The notes: a model not told the origin generated them from the sequence alone. 64,000 nt of DNA from Oceanobacillus sp. FSL K6-2867 (GCF_037963145.1 NZ_CP150144.1:2976001-3040000); one strand, 5' to 3'. Shown: positions 6,851 through 15,820, counted from the first letter of the stretch. Made by a program: numbers and translations.

Positions 6851-8764
6851 ATGAATCGTTTTCATGATTCAAAAGTGGACACCAAACTATTTATGCAGTT
6901 ACAGGACTTAGCGACCGTTTTATCTGGAAATCCAAATCTGGACTTTGAATATAGCTACGGCTCACATATTGATCTAATTGATGAGAGGGTAACAGTGAGC
7001 CAGATTTGGCGCAAGCTGGATCAGGACACGAAGGAAGCTGGGTTTAAAACGGATGTGCTCTTACGGACAATCGGCACGCTGCATTATTCTCATATACCTA
7101 CGTTGCAAGCATATATGGAAAGCATTCAGGAATCCGAGCTGCCTAAATTCGCTACGCAGTTATTCGCACTCCTGGAGGACATCCGTTTGGAAGAAATTGT
7201 GAAAAAGAGCCGCCCGGGAACAGTGGTGATGTTCCAAAAACGGAGAAATTATTTAAGGAATTACTTTGAAATGCAGTTAGCTGCAAATGTGACGAGAAGC
7301 TTTGCGCTCGATGAATTATTCTGCCTGATCTATTTGCTGATTCAGGCAGACAGTCCCGATCCTAATTTCCCGAGGGCGAATGAGGAGCAGCTGTCACATC
7401 TTGAACAGCTGAAGCCGCTGCTTTATTCTGTTTATGAAGCAACAAGTACGGACGCAACGGCAAGAATTTGCGAGCAGATTGTTTTTAAGCTGAATCGCGA
7501 TTATAAGGATTCCATTAATGAATATTTTATTTTTCCAATCGGACACCTCGAGACCTATACGAAAAACACCTTATTTGATGAACTAACTCGAACGGATGAA
7601 TTGGTTAATGATGATGAAGACGAAGTAAATAAAGAAAAAAGCGAATACTTCGATGAGACGTTTTCTACTTGGCACCGTGAAAATAAAAATGAGGATAGGA
7701 AGCAAAACTTCCTGCAATTTGAGCTGGAGCAAGGTTCGAAAACAAGCATGCTAGGCGGTGGAGCACGGGAAACCGAGGATGCTGATCAGGCGATGGCTTC
7801 CATTCAAGGAACGTCCGGCGAAAGTAAGCAGCAAGACTATTCGGAAATGGAGGCACTGGATAAGCAGGAGGCAAAGGACCAGAAGCAAGGTTCGGAAAGC
7901 AGCTATGGGGAAGAAAATGCCGATGCTGTTAAGCTGATAAAAGAAGCGCATGCCCCAACAAGAGAAGATGAGGAGCTTTACCGGGAATATGTAGCGGAAA
8001 TTGATCTATTCCGGCGAAAACTTGCCAATACGATTAAGAAGACGATCGAACATAAGAAAACGACACCGCGAAAAGACCTGCTTGCAGGACGCTTATCGAA
8101 AAATTTACTGCCACTTGTTTTGGATGATACTTCACGGGTATTTTATAAAAAAGATCAGGAATCGAAGGAATTCGATGCGGTTTTTACATTGCTGATTGAC
8201 TGTTCCGCTTCGATGGTCGGAAAAATGGAAGAAACGAAAAAAGGAATTGTGCTGTTTCATGAGGTGCTGAAGCAATTACAAATTCCTCATTCCATCATCG
8301 GATTCTGGGAGGATGCGAATGAAGTGAAGGAAGGCTATCAGCCGAATTATTTCCATATGATTCACACGCACACGGATTCGTTTTATCAAAACAATGGTCC
8401 CAAAATCATGCAGCTCGAACCTGAAGAGGATAATCGTGACGGTTTCAGCATTCGTGTCGCATTAAAGGATTTAGAAGCACGGCGCGAAAAAAATAAATTC
8501 CTTTTAGTATTTTCCGACGGAGAGCCCGCAGCAGCTGGCTATGATCAAAACGGTATTGTCGATACCCATCTCGCTGTATCCGAAGCACGCAAAAAAGGAA
8601 TTGATGTCATCGGAATGTTTTTAGCCGATGGAGAGATTGGCGAGCGAGAAGATGCAACGATGGAAAATATCTATGGCAGGGAACGTGTCATGGTACCAAG
8701 TGTAGCTGAATTACCGGAGCATTTTGCACCGCTTTTGAAAAAGTTATTGTTAAAAGCTATATAG
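6851..8764 (+). CDS. yojO: VWA-domain protein YojO (NorD-like)
   Basis: A cytoplasmic protein of 637 residues, the same size as B. subtilis YojO. An N-terminal helical region with several acidic stretches (for example DDEDEVNKEKSE, DQEAKDQKQ type) is followed by a C-terminal von Willebrand A domain. The MIDAS motif DCSAS is near residue 450, with a later conserved FSDGEPA. NorD/CoxE-type VWA proteins act as adaptors for the partner MoxR ATPase. The start ATG follows AAAGGAGAATGCCAG. The two genes form an operon, possibly with attenuation by the hairpin between them. Confidence 0.9.
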   Translation: MNRFHDSKVDTKLFMQLQDLATVLSGNPNLDFEYSYGSHIDLIDERVTVSQIWRKLDQDTKEAGFKTDVLLRTIGTLHYSHIPTLQAYMESIQESELPKFATQLFALLEDIRLEEIVKKSRPGTVVMFQKRRNYLRNYFEMQLAANVTRSFALDELFCLIYLLIQADSPDPNFPRANEEQLSHLEQLKPLLYSVYEATSTDATARICEQIVFKLNRDYKDSINEYFIFPIGHLETYTKNTLFDELTRTDELVNDDEDEVNKEKSEYFDETFSTWHRENKNEDRKQNFLQFELEQGSKTSMLGGGARETEDADQAMASIQGTSGESKQQDYSEMEALDKQEAKDQKQGSESSYGEENADAVKLIKEAHAPTREDEELYREYVAEIDLFRRKLANTIKKTIEHKKTTPRKDLLAGRLSKNLLPLVLDDTSRVFYKKDQESKEFDAVFTLLIDCSASMVGKMEETKKGIVLFHEVLKQLQIPHSIIGFWEDANEVKEGYQPNYFHMIHTHTDSFYQNNGPKIMQLEPEEDNRDGFSIRVALKDLEARREKNKFLLVFSDGEPAAAGYDQNGIVDTHLAVSEARKKGIDVIGMFLADGEIGEREDATMENIYGRERVMVPSVAELPEHFAPLLKKLLLKAI

Positions 8765-8774
8765 ATAAGAGAAG

Positions 8775-8808
8775 AGCAGGTTGGATAGCATCTCCGACCT
8801 GCTTTTTA
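8775..8808 (+). terminator. Terminator after yojO
   Basis: An 11-bp stem AGCAGGTTGGA / TCCGACCTGCT (one G-U) is followed by TTTTT. Confidence 0.8.
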
Positions 8809-8870
8809 AGTGTAGGTAAAAAATTTTTAATTCGGGAGCGTTCATTCTAAGAGGCACAAACGAGGTGATG

Positions 8871-9179
8871 TTAGGCCATTCCCATCGTTTTCTTGATACG
8901 CTGGATGTCTACTTTATTTGTCCACGTGTCATTGCGCAAAATCTCTTGATTGATGGCAATCGTATTGATTAGCTCCTTTACTTCTCCAAATTCCTTTGCG
9001 CTTGCTAGTTTCATCCCGTCTAACTCTGCTTTTAAATGATCCTGTCCCGCTCGCAATGCAGTTAAAATTTGTCCGTGTTCCTTTAATTGAGAGCCGTGGT
9101 TTTCTAGTGTTTGACTGTGCTCATCCAACTTACTCATCACTTTTCCGAGCATCTCAATAATTTGATCCGACTTGTCCAT
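8871..9179 (-). CDS. Small coiled-coil hypothetical protein
   Basis: A 102-residue soluble protein. The start is set at the ATG at 9179 (MDKSDQII) because GAGGAGGTGG lies 5-10 bases upstream; a longer reading exists but lacks a ribosome site. Nearly the whole length is predicted heptad coiled coil (IIEMLGKVMSKLDEH, TLENHGSQLKEHG, AELDGMKLASAKEF). Such short coiled-coil proteins are common and unassigned in Bacillaceae. It is transcribed alone, convergent with yojO. Confidence 0.75.
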   Translation of the reverse strand: MDKSDQIIEMLGKVMSKLDEHSQTLENHGSQLKEHGQILTALRAGQDHLKAELDGMKLASAKEFGEVKELINTIAINQEILRNDTWTNKVDIQRIKKTMGMA

Positions 9180-9297
9180 TGTTACCACCTCCTCGTTCGT
9201 ATTATAGCATAGAAGATGATGAACATAATATGACATTTTTTTCACGTAGTACGATGTTTCTTACCAGCCATATTCGGTTAAGTTAATGTTATATCCA

Positions 9298-9326
9298 TTG
9301 ACAAATAACAAAATAAATCGTATTAT
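9298..9326 (+). promoter_or_regulatory. Consensus promoter of the dioxygenase gene
   Basis: TTGACA at 9298-9303 and TATTAT at 9321-9326 are spaced by 17 bases. Confidence 0.7.
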
Positions 9327-9329
9327 ATA

Positions 9330-9354
9330 ATTAATTAAAAATAAGTTAATTAAT
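9330..9354 (+). promoter_or_regulatory. Palindromic operator candidate
   Basis: Perfect 9-bp arms ATTAATTAA / TTAATTAAT separated by 7 bases overlap the expected transcription start. This position suits repression. Related mhq genes in Bacillus are controlled by the MarR-type repressor MhqR, but the sequence does not match the MhqR box I remember. Confidence 0.35.
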
Positions 9355-9394
9355 AATAAATGAATTCATAATAAAATCACTGGGAGGAATAGCC

Positions 9395-10363
9395 ATGCAA
9401 TTAAAAGGAATCCATCACGTTTCAGCGATCACTGCCAATGCAAAAGCAAATTATCACTTTTATACAACTGTCCTTGGCATGCGTCTCGTTAAGAAAACCG
9501 TTAATCAGGATGATACATCCATGTACCATTTATTTTATGCAGATGAGGTTGGGAATCCAGGAACAGATCTAACGTTTTTTGAGATCCCAAGAGCGGGGAA
9601 TACGTATCCAGGTGTGAGCAGTATTTCCGGTACATCGTTGCGTGTGCCGAATGATGCCGCACTTACTTACTGGGAAAATCGCTTCAATGAATATGAAGTT
9701 GATCATGATGGGATTATGGAGCAAGGTGGACGTCGTGTCATCCACTTCCGTGACCCAGAGAAACAGCGTTTGACATTAGTTTCCGATGAAATGAATCAAG
9801 GTGTGGCAGGTGGAACACCTTGGAAACGCAGCCCTGTTCCAGTGGATACAGGTATTGTCGGGCTTGGTCCGGTAAAATTAACGGTTCAAGATCCAGCACC
9901 AACAATTAAAGTGCTTAACGAGCTGCTAACATTTACACAGGTAGGCAGCTATCCATCAACGGTTGAGGGGCAGGATGATATTTTAGTTTTTTCAACTGGG
10001 GAAGGTGGAACAGGAGCGGAAATCCATCTAGAAACACGAAATGATCTGCCAAAAGAGCGACCAGGCCGCGGCAGTGTGCATCACGTTGCATTCCGTGTCG
10101 AAAATGAAGAGGAATTGAAAAAATGGCGTGACCGTATTACAGAAGCACGCTTTGGCAATTCAGGAGTTGTGGAGCGCTTTTATTTTAAAGCACTTTATTT
10201 TAGAGAGCCTAATGGCATTTTGTTTGAACTTTCAACAGATGGTCCAGGATTTACTTCAGATGAAGACATTGAACACTTGGGTGAATCATTAGCATTGCCG
10301 CCTTACTTCGAAGATCAGCGTGAAGCAATCGAAGCGCGCTTAGAACCGCTCGATACGAAGTAA
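9395..10363 (+). CDS. Ring-cleaving dioxygenase of the MhqA/MhqO type (VOC family)
   Basis: A cytoplasmic glyoxalase/bleomycin/dioxygenase superfamily enzyme of 322 residues made of two VOC halves. The N-terminal half begins GIHHVSAITANA and the C-terminal half carries GSVHHVAFRVENE; a metal-ligand glutamate is likely in PNGILFELSTDGPG. The Bacillus relatives MhqA, MhqE and MhqO are induced by quinones and catechols and are proposed to open hydroquinone rings. The start ATG follows CTGGGAGGAATAGCC. The gene is monocistronic, with its own strong promoter and terminator and a palindrome at the transcript start that suggests repressor control. Confidence 0.88.
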   Translation: MQLKGIHHVSAITANAKANYHFYTTVLGMRLVKKTVNQDDTSMYHLFYADEVGNPGTDLTFFEIPRAGNTYPGVSSISGTSLRVPNDAALTYWENRFNEYEVDHDGIMEQGGRRVIHFRDPEKQRLTLVSDEMNQGVAGGTPWKRSPVPVDTGIVGLGPVKLTVQDPAPTIKVLNELLTFTQVGSYPSTVEGQDDILVFSTGEGGTGAEIHLETRNDLPKERPGRGSVHHVAFRVENEEELKKWRDRITEARFGNSGVVERFYFKALYFREPNGILFELSTDGPGFTSDEDIEHLGESLALPPYFEDQREAIEARLEPLDTK

Positions 10364-10373
10364 TTTAAAAGAA

Positions 10374-10418
10374 GGGTCTTACTCAAAACCACGAGATTTT
10401 GAGTGAGACCCTATTTTT
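10374..10418 (+). terminator. Terminator after the dioxygenase
   Basis: A 15-bp stem (GGGTCTTACTCAAAA / TTTTGAGTGAGACCC, one G-U) with a T tail. Confidence 0.85.
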
Positions 10419-10480
10419 TAATAGCTTACCTTAGGAAAATATAAAATTCGAATGCTGTGGATAACTTAGTTACCTAATCA

Positions 10481-10690
10481 GCTACGTCCAGCTCCAGCGC
10501 CCAACGACTAGCAAGACTTCCCTCACCTCCGTACGATAAAGAAGACTTGCCGACTGTCAAGACATGAGGCTTAGTCGCACTTATACCCTTGCGGTGAAAG
10601 TCAACATCGACTCCCTTCGATCGCCGTGTTTCCTTTATCTCCTTCGGCTCAGTCCAGTCCGTACGTCGCTAACCGGGCGCTTACGCTTTT
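10481..10690. repeat. Bacillaceae interspersed repeat (CTCCAGCGCC family)
   Basis: The block opens GCTACGTCCAGCTCCAGCGC and closes GGGCGCTTACGCTTTT, sequence I recognise as the ends of a non-coding repeat scattered through many Bacillaceae genomes. The ends can pair (AGCGCCC with GGGCGCT). It is GC-richer than its flanks, has no real reading frame, and lies three prime of both convergent genes. Only one copy is in this window. Confidence 0.65.
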
Positions 10691-10695
10691 GATTA

Positions 10696-10965
10696 CTACC
10701 AGCTCGATTTTTTCACGCCAGGCAGTTGACCTTTATGCGCATATTCACGAAAAGCAATCCGGGACATGCCGAATTTTCGCATATAGCCTCTTGGACGTCC
10801 GGTTACTTCACAGCGATTGTTCAGTCGCGTAGGGGAAGAATCTCTCGGCAGCTTGCGAAGTGCTTCGTAATCTCCTTTTGCTTTTAATTCTCTTCTTAAA
10901 TCAGCATATTTTTCTACAAGTGCTTGTTGCTTCCTTGCTTTAGCAACTTTAGACTTTTTAGCCAT
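10696..10965 (-). CDS. rpsN: 30S ribosomal protein S14, zinc-independent paralogue
   Basis: An 89-residue S14 protein ([14 protein letters not shown] to [12 protein letters not shown]) with the signature [19 protein letters not shown]. It lacks the two CxxC pairs of the zinc-binding S14 form, so it is the RpsN2/YhzA type that replaces the zinc protein in the small ribosomal subunit when zinc is scarce. It lies 39 bases downstream of the COG0523 GTPase gene on the same strand, and both probably belong to the zinc-starvation response. The context supports the assignment strongly. Confidence 0.95.
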   Translation of the reverse strand: MAKKSKVAKARKQQALVEKYADLRRELKAKGDYEALRKLPRDSSPTRLNNRCEVTGRPRGYMRKFGMSRIAFREYAHKGQLPGVKKSSW

Positions 10966-11004
10966 ATTATGATCTTCCTTTCTTTTAATTTTGTAATAGA
11001 GTGT

Positions 11005-11985
11005 TCATTGCAAACACGCGTAAAACCCTTTTTCCAATTCATATTTATCCAAATCTTTTCCGATAAAGACGATTTCACTTTGCTTCGTTTCCTCTGGCAG
11101 CCATGGACGGTCATTTGTACCGGAAAATAACATATGCACACCTTGGAATACAACACGTTCTTCCATCCCGTCAATATGGAGAATTCCTTTATAGCGGTAC
11201 AGGCTTTCACCTTTTATTTGCACGAGATAGCTGAACCATCTATTGACACGATCCAAATTGAGGGGACGATTGTCGGTAAATACAAAAGAATTCACAGCAT
11301 CATGATGATGGTGGTGCTCGTCCGTTAATAAATTGGGATGTATTTGAAGCTTTTGTCCAAGATCAAATGATTGAATGCCAATAATATCACTTATATCAAT
11401 CGCACAATTAATGGAATGCAACATTTTTGCATTCGGGTTCATTTGTGTAATTCGTGCTTGCAGTTTTTTCAGTTCTACTTCATTTACTAGATCTGTTTTA
11501 TTAAAAATAAGCACGTCCGCAAAAGCGACTTGCTCCTGTAACTCCTCTGAATTAATATGCTGAGGAAGATGCTTCGAGTCAAGCACTGTACAAACACTAT
11601 CCAGTTCAAACCAGCGGGACATGACCTCATCCATTAAAAAGGTTTGAACGACAGGCGCTGGATTAGCAAGTCCTGTCGTTTCAATAATGACCCGATCAAA
11701 TTTCAGCTCGCCATTTAATTGCTGCCGCAGCATAGAGGAAAGAATGGAAATTAAGTCACCTCGAACGTTGCAGCAAATACAGCCGCTGTTGATTTCAATA
11801 ATCTCTTCCTTTGTATTGGTGATCAGCTGACTATCAATCGATAAATCTCCATACTCATTCACAATCACAGCTGTTTTCTGCTGCGAATCCTCGTTCAAAA
11901 TACGATTTAATAAAGTTGTTTTTCCTGCGCCTAAAAAACCGGTGAGAATCGTAACTGGAATTTTATGTTGTCGTAGCAAATTCAT
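11005..11985 (-). CDS. COG0523 (CobW/YciC-like) zinc chaperone GTPase
   Basis: A cytoplasmic G3E GTPase of 326 residues. The P-loop is GFLGAGKT (residues 16-23), the metal-transfer motif is CICC (Cys69-Cys72), the Walker B/Mg region is IETTGLANP, and the guanine-specificity motif is NKTD. A His run (HHHHH near residue 222) separates the GTPase from the CobW C-terminal domain. Relatives such as B. subtilis YciC/ZagA are induced under zinc limitation and deliver zinc to client enzymes. Neighbours rpsN2 and znuA support a zinc role. No clear Zur box was seen directly upstream; the unit could depend on read-through from the znuA promoter across the repeat at 12005-12165. Confidence 0.88.
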   Translation of the reverse strand: MNLLRQHKIPVTILTGFLGAGKTTLLNRILNEDSQQKTAVIVNEYGDLSIDSQLITNTKEEIIEINSGCICCNVRGDLISILSSMLRQQLNGELKFDRVIIETTGLANPAPVVQTFLMDEVMSRWFELDSVCTVLDSKHLPQHINSEELQEQVAFADVLIFNKTDLVNEVELKKLQARITQMNPNAKMLHSINCAIDISDIIGIQSFDLGQKLQIHPNLLTDEHHHHHDAVNSFVFTDNRPLNLDRVNRWFSYLVQIKGESLYRYKGILHIDGMEERVVFQGVHMLFSGTNDRPWLPEETKQSEIVFIGKDLDKYELEKGFYACLQ

Positions 11986-12004
11986 TTTCCCTCCATAAAT
12001 TAGT

Positions 12005-12165
12005 GAGGCATAGACAAAACTGTTTTTGATAAATTAATCCAACCATAACTTGCTCTAGAAATATATTGTGTTTTCCATGGGCGGCTGGTGAGATCCGTTG
12101 TGCTATGCACTTCAGTGTCTTACCTATGCCTTTCCTTCCATGAGAGTCTACGTATATTTCCTCCG
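12005..12165. repeat. Divergent partial copy of the MITE-like repeat
   Basis: The segment GGCGGCTGGTGAG, then GTGTCTTACCTATGCCTTTCC, then AGTCTACGTATATTTCC matches the middle of the element at 35304-35521 in the same order and spacing. The outer parts are strongly diverged. It lies between znuA and the COG0523 gene. Confidence 0.6.
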
Positions 12166-12207
12166 TCCTTCATCTAAACAATTTGATGTCCCTGCCGCAG
12201 CAAATAA

Positions 12208-13626
12208 TTATTTCGTCACATTGTCGAGTATTTCTAAGTTAGATCGCATTAAGGAAATATAGTCTTCTTCATTTTGAATATCTTCATCTGTCAGGACAGA
12301 TAGATTGTGAATCGTTAAAGCTTCCGCGCCAATCTGTTCCTGAATAACCTCGGAAAGCCGGTTCGGGCTGTTTTGTTCATAGAGGATGTAATCCAAATTA
12401 TGTTCCTCAGCCTGGTCAATAACCTCAGTTAATTGTTTTTGCGACGGTTCCTGACTTGATGATAGACCGCTGATTGCAATTTGTTTGACACCATAGCGCT
12501 CTTCCCAGTATCCGTAAGCAGCATGGGGCACCATAATGTATTTGTTTTCTTTTGTCGCTAATAGCTCTGAATACTCCTCATCCAGTGCAAGAAGTTCCGC
12601 TTCCAATGCTTCAAAATTCGCATTGTAATCAGCTTCTCCATCCGGATTTAATGCAATCAGCTCATCTTTAATGATGCGAGAGATCTCAATCATCCGTAAT
12701 GGATCAATCCAAAGGTGCGGGTCATGATCGCCAGTATGATCATCGATTGCGATTGTTACTGGCTCTGATTCTGCTACTACTTCATGATCGTCTCCAAAAA
12801 GGGTAGCCTTAATTTGCTGTCCATCAACAACAGCCTCGCCATCATATGTGGCGGTTCCGTTATCGGGTACCGTTTCCCAATCTTCCGCATCAGGTTCTAA
12901 TGTATACCAATGCCAATGATCATGGTCAGAGTCTTCGCTTAGCTGGGCAGTTAACTGAATCGAATCGCCAGTATGATAATGTCCAGCCAGGCCATCGATA
13001 GTAATGGAAACACTATTTTCATCATTTGTTTCACTAGTGTCTTCGTGACGATGCTCGTCATGCTCGTGGTCATCGTGTTCGTGGTTATCTTCAGAATCGC
13101 TGTGTTCGCTGTCATCATGTGCGTGCTCATCCCCATGCTCATGTTCATGACTGCCTTCTCCATGTTCATGCTCTTTCTCGGCATGACTGCTGTGGCTGTG
13201 CTCATCACCCTCATGATGGTGATGCTCGTGTTCATGTGCTTCTTCACCATGTCCATGGAAAAGCTCTTCGTATTTTCCGATTTCAATTAATTCCACATCC
13301 TGATTAGCAAGCGCGTCTGCTGCACTTGCCGCAAATCCTTCCATACCTTCACCTATAAAAATAAATGCATCACTATCTGCAATTGCAGTCATGTCTTTTG
13401 ATGTAGGCTCATATGTATGTGCGTCTGCGCCAGGGGGATAAACCGTTTTAGCTTCAACAGAATCGCCGCCGATTTTCTCCACAGCATACTGAAATGGATA
13501 GACAGATGTGTAAATAGTAAGCTTATCCGAATCCTTTGCATTCGTTGTACCTTCATCAGTTGAAGAACAGCCAATCAGTAAAAATGTTGTAAAACCTAAA
13601 ATAAATAATGCCTGGATAAATCTCAT
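12208..13626 (-). CDS. znuA: Zinc ABC transporter substrate-binding lipoprotein with inserted domain
   Basis: An extracellular lipoprotein (lipobox LIGC) of the ZnuA/AdcA cluster-9 family, 472 residues against a usual 300-330. The N lobe contains YPFQYAVEKIGGDSVEA and the first metal His (GADAHTYEP); the C lobe contains DPHLWIDPLRM and the third His in VPHAAYGYW. Between them lies an unusually long His/Glu/Asp-rich loop (about residues 125-200). It is followed by an extra beta-rich stretch with DHDHWHWYTLEPD at about 200-290, before the canonical DPHLW. The insert may be an added zinc-buffering module. No permease or ATPase genes are adjacent. Tandem Zur boxes lie directly upstream. Confidence 0.9.
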   Translation of the reverse strand: MRFIQALFILGFTTFLLIGCSSTDEGTTNAKDSDKLTIYTSVYPFQYAVEKIGGDSVEAKTVYPPGADAHTYEPTSKDMTAIADSDAFIFIGEGMEGFAASAADALANQDVELIEIGKYEELFHGHGEEAHEHEHHHHEGDEHSHSSHAEKEHEHGEGSHEHEHGDEHAHDDSEHSDSEDNHEHDDHEHDEHRHEDTSETNDENSVSITIDGLAGHYHTGDSIQLTAQLSEDSDHDHWHWYTLEPDAEDWETVPDNGTATYDGEAVVDGQQIKATLFGDDHEVVAESEPVTIAIDDHTGDHDPHLWIDPLRMIEISRIIKDELIALNPDGEADYNANFEALEAELLALDEEYSELLATKENKYIMVPHAAYGYWEERYGVKQIAISGLSSSQEPSQKQLTEVIDQAEEHNLDYILYEQNSPNRLSEVIQEQIGAEALTIHNLSVLTDEDIQNEEDYISLMRSNLEILDNVTK

Positions 13627-13670
13627 TTATCGTATTCCTTTCCTGTTTAGGATTTTTAATATTTCCTATC

Positions 13671-13691
13671 ATATCGTAATCATTACGATTT
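13671..13691 (-). promoter_or_regulatory. Zur box 1
   Basis: ATATCGTAAT-C-ATTACGATTT is an almost perfect copy of the Bacillus Zur operator consensus (AAATCGTAAT-N-ATTACGATTT), 45 bases upstream of the znuA start. Confidence 0.9.
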
Positions 13692-13693
13692 GT

Positions 13694-13714
13694 AAATAGT
13701 AATCATTCCGATTA
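13694..13714 (-). promoter_or_regulatory. Zur box 2
   Basis: AAATAGTAAT-C-ATTCCGATTA is a weaker second copy, centred 23 bases from the first, allowing two Zur dimers to bind side by side. Confidence 0.7.
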
Positions 13715-13935
13715 ATAGTTTTAATTTAATTTATGAGGAAAGGTGGGGGAATAGAAGTATATCTTGAACAATCGACTAATCGATTAAAAGCGCGCACCTA
13801 ACCACAGGACTGATTACAAATAAAAGAACTGCCTCCATTTAAGTCACGGGTTTACTTGTGAGGTGCAAACAGTCAAATATCATATAAAATCTCATATGTA
13901 ATCACTGACAGAACACACAGTGAATCGCACAAAAT

Positions 13936-13965
13936 AGACCTACTTTTGATAAGTCGGTCTTTTTA
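13936..13965 (+). terminator. Orphan terminator
   Basis: AGACCTACTT / AAGTCGGTCT (one mismatch) followed by TTTT. No intact gene precedes it on this strand; it lies in the roughly 500-base gene-free stretch from 13715 to 14226. Confidence 0.55.
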
Positions 13966-14226
13966 TTACCAATTATTGTCTTATTCAATTAAAGCACCAA
14001 ATATTTCTGGTTGACCTTATTTTATATGGTCTTATGATTATATTGTAGCTGGGGTAAAACGGAATACAAGTGGGAAATGTGATCTCGTCAACTAAACTGT
14101 TCGCCCCCTATTTGTAGAAACATGATTGAGGCTGGTTAGGACAAAAATCTCGTATAACAAGCGAAACTATGATACTGCAAGAAAGATTAGGGATGCCGGA
14201 AAATACTTCCAAGGAGAGGATAATGA

Positions 14227-14370
14227 ATGAATCCAGTAGTTGGTCTCGATGTAGCTAAAAGTGACAGTGGAAGTCAGATTCATGGTTTTCAAGATAAAAA
14301 GAAACCTTACAAAGCTAGTTCTAAAGTTTCGCATACCTTGGAAGGATTAGAAACGTTGCTTCACTTTTAG
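14227..14370 (+). mobile_element. IS110-family transposase, N-terminal fragment
   Basis: The reading frame MNPVVGLDVAKSDSG to LEGLETLLHF matches the start of IS110-type DEDD transposases, including the first catalytic Asp in GLDVAK. It stops after 47 residues, against about 400 normally. An intact ribosome site (AAGGAGAGGATA) and about 100 bases of typical IS110 upstream sequence are retained. It is a dead remnant. Confidence 0.7.
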
Positions 14371-14508
14371 ATGAAGAAGACGATTACCAATTTTATGGCT
14401 ATCGTCCTTTTTTACTTCCTACTGAACAGTATTCTTGTACTGCGTAACTGGAAAGTTGTTCTTCTTAAAGATAAACTCCCTACAGATCAAAAAGAGATAG
14501 TGGGTTAA
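14371..14508 (+). CDS. Short membrane-peptide frame, doubtful
   Basis: A 45-codon frame starting immediately after the IS110 fragment stop encodes one hydrophobic helix (MKKTITNFMAIVLFYFLL) and a charged tail (KDKLPTDQKEIVG). It looks protein-like, but there is no clear ribosome site and no known family. It could be the end of a lost gene. Confidence 0.25.
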   Translation: MKKTITNFMAIVLFYFLLNSILVLRNWKVVLLKDKLPTDQKEIVG

Positions 14509-14659
14509 TCCTTTACATTTTTCTTGCATATTTCACTAACTAGCTGAAATAACGCATTGTTTTCTTTATTTTTCGTTCCAAGCTTATTACACCTTTCATA
14601 TTGAGGCTTTGAATTCCTTTATTTTTTGCATTAAACCCTAATAAATTTTTCAGAGGCAA

Positions 14660-15328
14660 CTAATTATTATGTCGTTTGTTAACTTCAATCGTAATGAACT
14701 CCGGCAAATAGCTGGGAGTACATCCTTTTGCTACTATTTCATCTTTGTAAAGACCCGTTTTCTCACCTAGTTTAATACAACGTGCACGATTTTTTTCATC
14801 ATAAACACCTATCCAGCCTGCGGTGAAATTCATAGCCCATTGCACTTCCGGTTCTTCCTGCGTAATATTAGCTTCTAATGCAGATAGCAAGTCTGGGGTG
14901 TTATCAGGTGGTGTTTGTCCAGTCCATCTCAATCGCCCTTGATAATACCAGAAAGCCCGCCTTTGAAGAGCAGAAGGACTATTTTCCCATGACTCCATCA
15001 ATGCAATTTTCTTCTTATCTTTGGTGAGTTGATTAGCCATTAACCAATCCATTAAGTTATTTCGCTCATCAAAAGTGTGAGTCTGCATATCCTTATCCAG
15101 CTTATTTAGCACATCTTGTGAAAGAAGTTTTTTGTCCATAATTAAGATTACTAATAGTCTGGGCAAAAACGCTTCGGTTGACCAAAGTTCCATAGCTAGT
15201 TCGTGATCTTTTTTAATGTCCTTCGCGATTTTTCGTAAGTCGCCTAGCTTCGTTTTACTATTGATTTGAGATAGAATGTTTTCTGATTTTGAAGAGCGTT
15301 TTATTTCTGTATCTTTTTTTTCATCCAT
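14660..15328 (-). CDS. DNA alkylation repair protein (AlkD-like HEAT-repeat)
   Basis: A predicted cytoplasmic HEAT-like repeat protein of 222 residues, from the ATG at 15328 that lies 9 bases after AAGGAG; an in-frame TTG sits 9 bases upstream. Helical pairs such as LRKIAKDIKKDHELAMELW, FDERNNLMDWLMANQL and SALQRRAFWYYQGRLRW resemble the DNA_alkylation (AlkC/AlkD) superfamily, which excises positively charged alkylated bases. The C-terminal part (AMNFTAGWIGVYDEKNR, CIKLGEKTGLY) also fits that family. The gene is solitary, in a region of broken genes, but appears intact. Confidence 0.75.
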   Translation of the reverse strand: MDEKKDTEIKRSSKSENILSQINSKTKLGDLRKIAKDIKKDHELAMELWSTEAFLPRLLVILIMDKKLLSQDVLNKLDKDMQTHTFDERNNLMDWLMANQLTKDKKKIALMESWENSPSALQRRAFWYYQGRLRWTGQTPPDNTPDLLSALEANITQEEPEVQWAMNFTAGWIGVYDEKNRARCIKLGEKTGLYKDEIVAKGCTPSYLPEFITIEVNKRHNN

Positions 15329-15479
15329 TTTATACAACTCCTTTATTAAAGCACTGATTCAAAATATGTCCTTGACGGGATATATCAAGAACTTAATTTC
15401 GTTATAAGTCTAATTGCAGTGGCGAGCCTCCAATGTTTACCATCTTTAATATAATAATAACATTTACTTTTTTTCAATT

Positions 15480-15619
15480 GGATACGAAGAGAGCATTCCT
15501 TTTTAAAGAAACACACCGATTAGCGTAGTAGCGAACTTTCCGAATACGAGCTTCCATTTTCATACCTAATTTTTCCCCTACACGAATCATACGTTCATTT
15601 CCACAAGTAGTTAAACCAA
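15480..15619 (-). pseudogene. GNAT acetyltransferase, C-terminal remnant
   Basis: Read on the minus strand, the segment gives GLTTCGNERMIRVGEKLGM then KMEARIRKVRYY, the typical last motif of a GNAT acetyltransferase, after which similarity is lost. No N-terminal part is present. Confidence 0.5.
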
Positions 15620-15709
15620 CCCTAACAAGAGGGAAGGTGTTAAAAATATGTTCAACTCAAAGCTCCAGGGTACGAGTTCGAAAGCTTGAAATCTTTTCCA
15701 TCCTTATTA

Positions 15710-15820
15710 TATGGTGCCTGCCATTTCGATTTCAGAAAACCCTTCCTTTGTTAAGCTTGTTTTCATTTATTGGCATAAGTCTTGTTCTTCGTCAATGATA
15801 AGGATACGTGGTCTTTCCAT
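15710..15820 (-). pseudogene. Response-regulator receiver, N-terminal remnant
   Basis: The minus-strand frame MERPRILIIDEEQDLCQ, an in-frame stop, then MKTSLTKEGFSEIEMAGT is the start of an OmpR-type receiver domain. The acidic pair is present, and an in-frame stop follows codon 17. It lies next to and divergent from a BceA-like ATPase fragment, so the two are probably leftovers of a peptide-antibiotic sensing and transport locus. Confidence 0.55.

Noticed and set aside
12951..13307. Plus- and minus-strand frames opposite the His-rich loop of znuA
   Set aside because: They are shadows of the repetitive CAT/GAC codons of the real gene.
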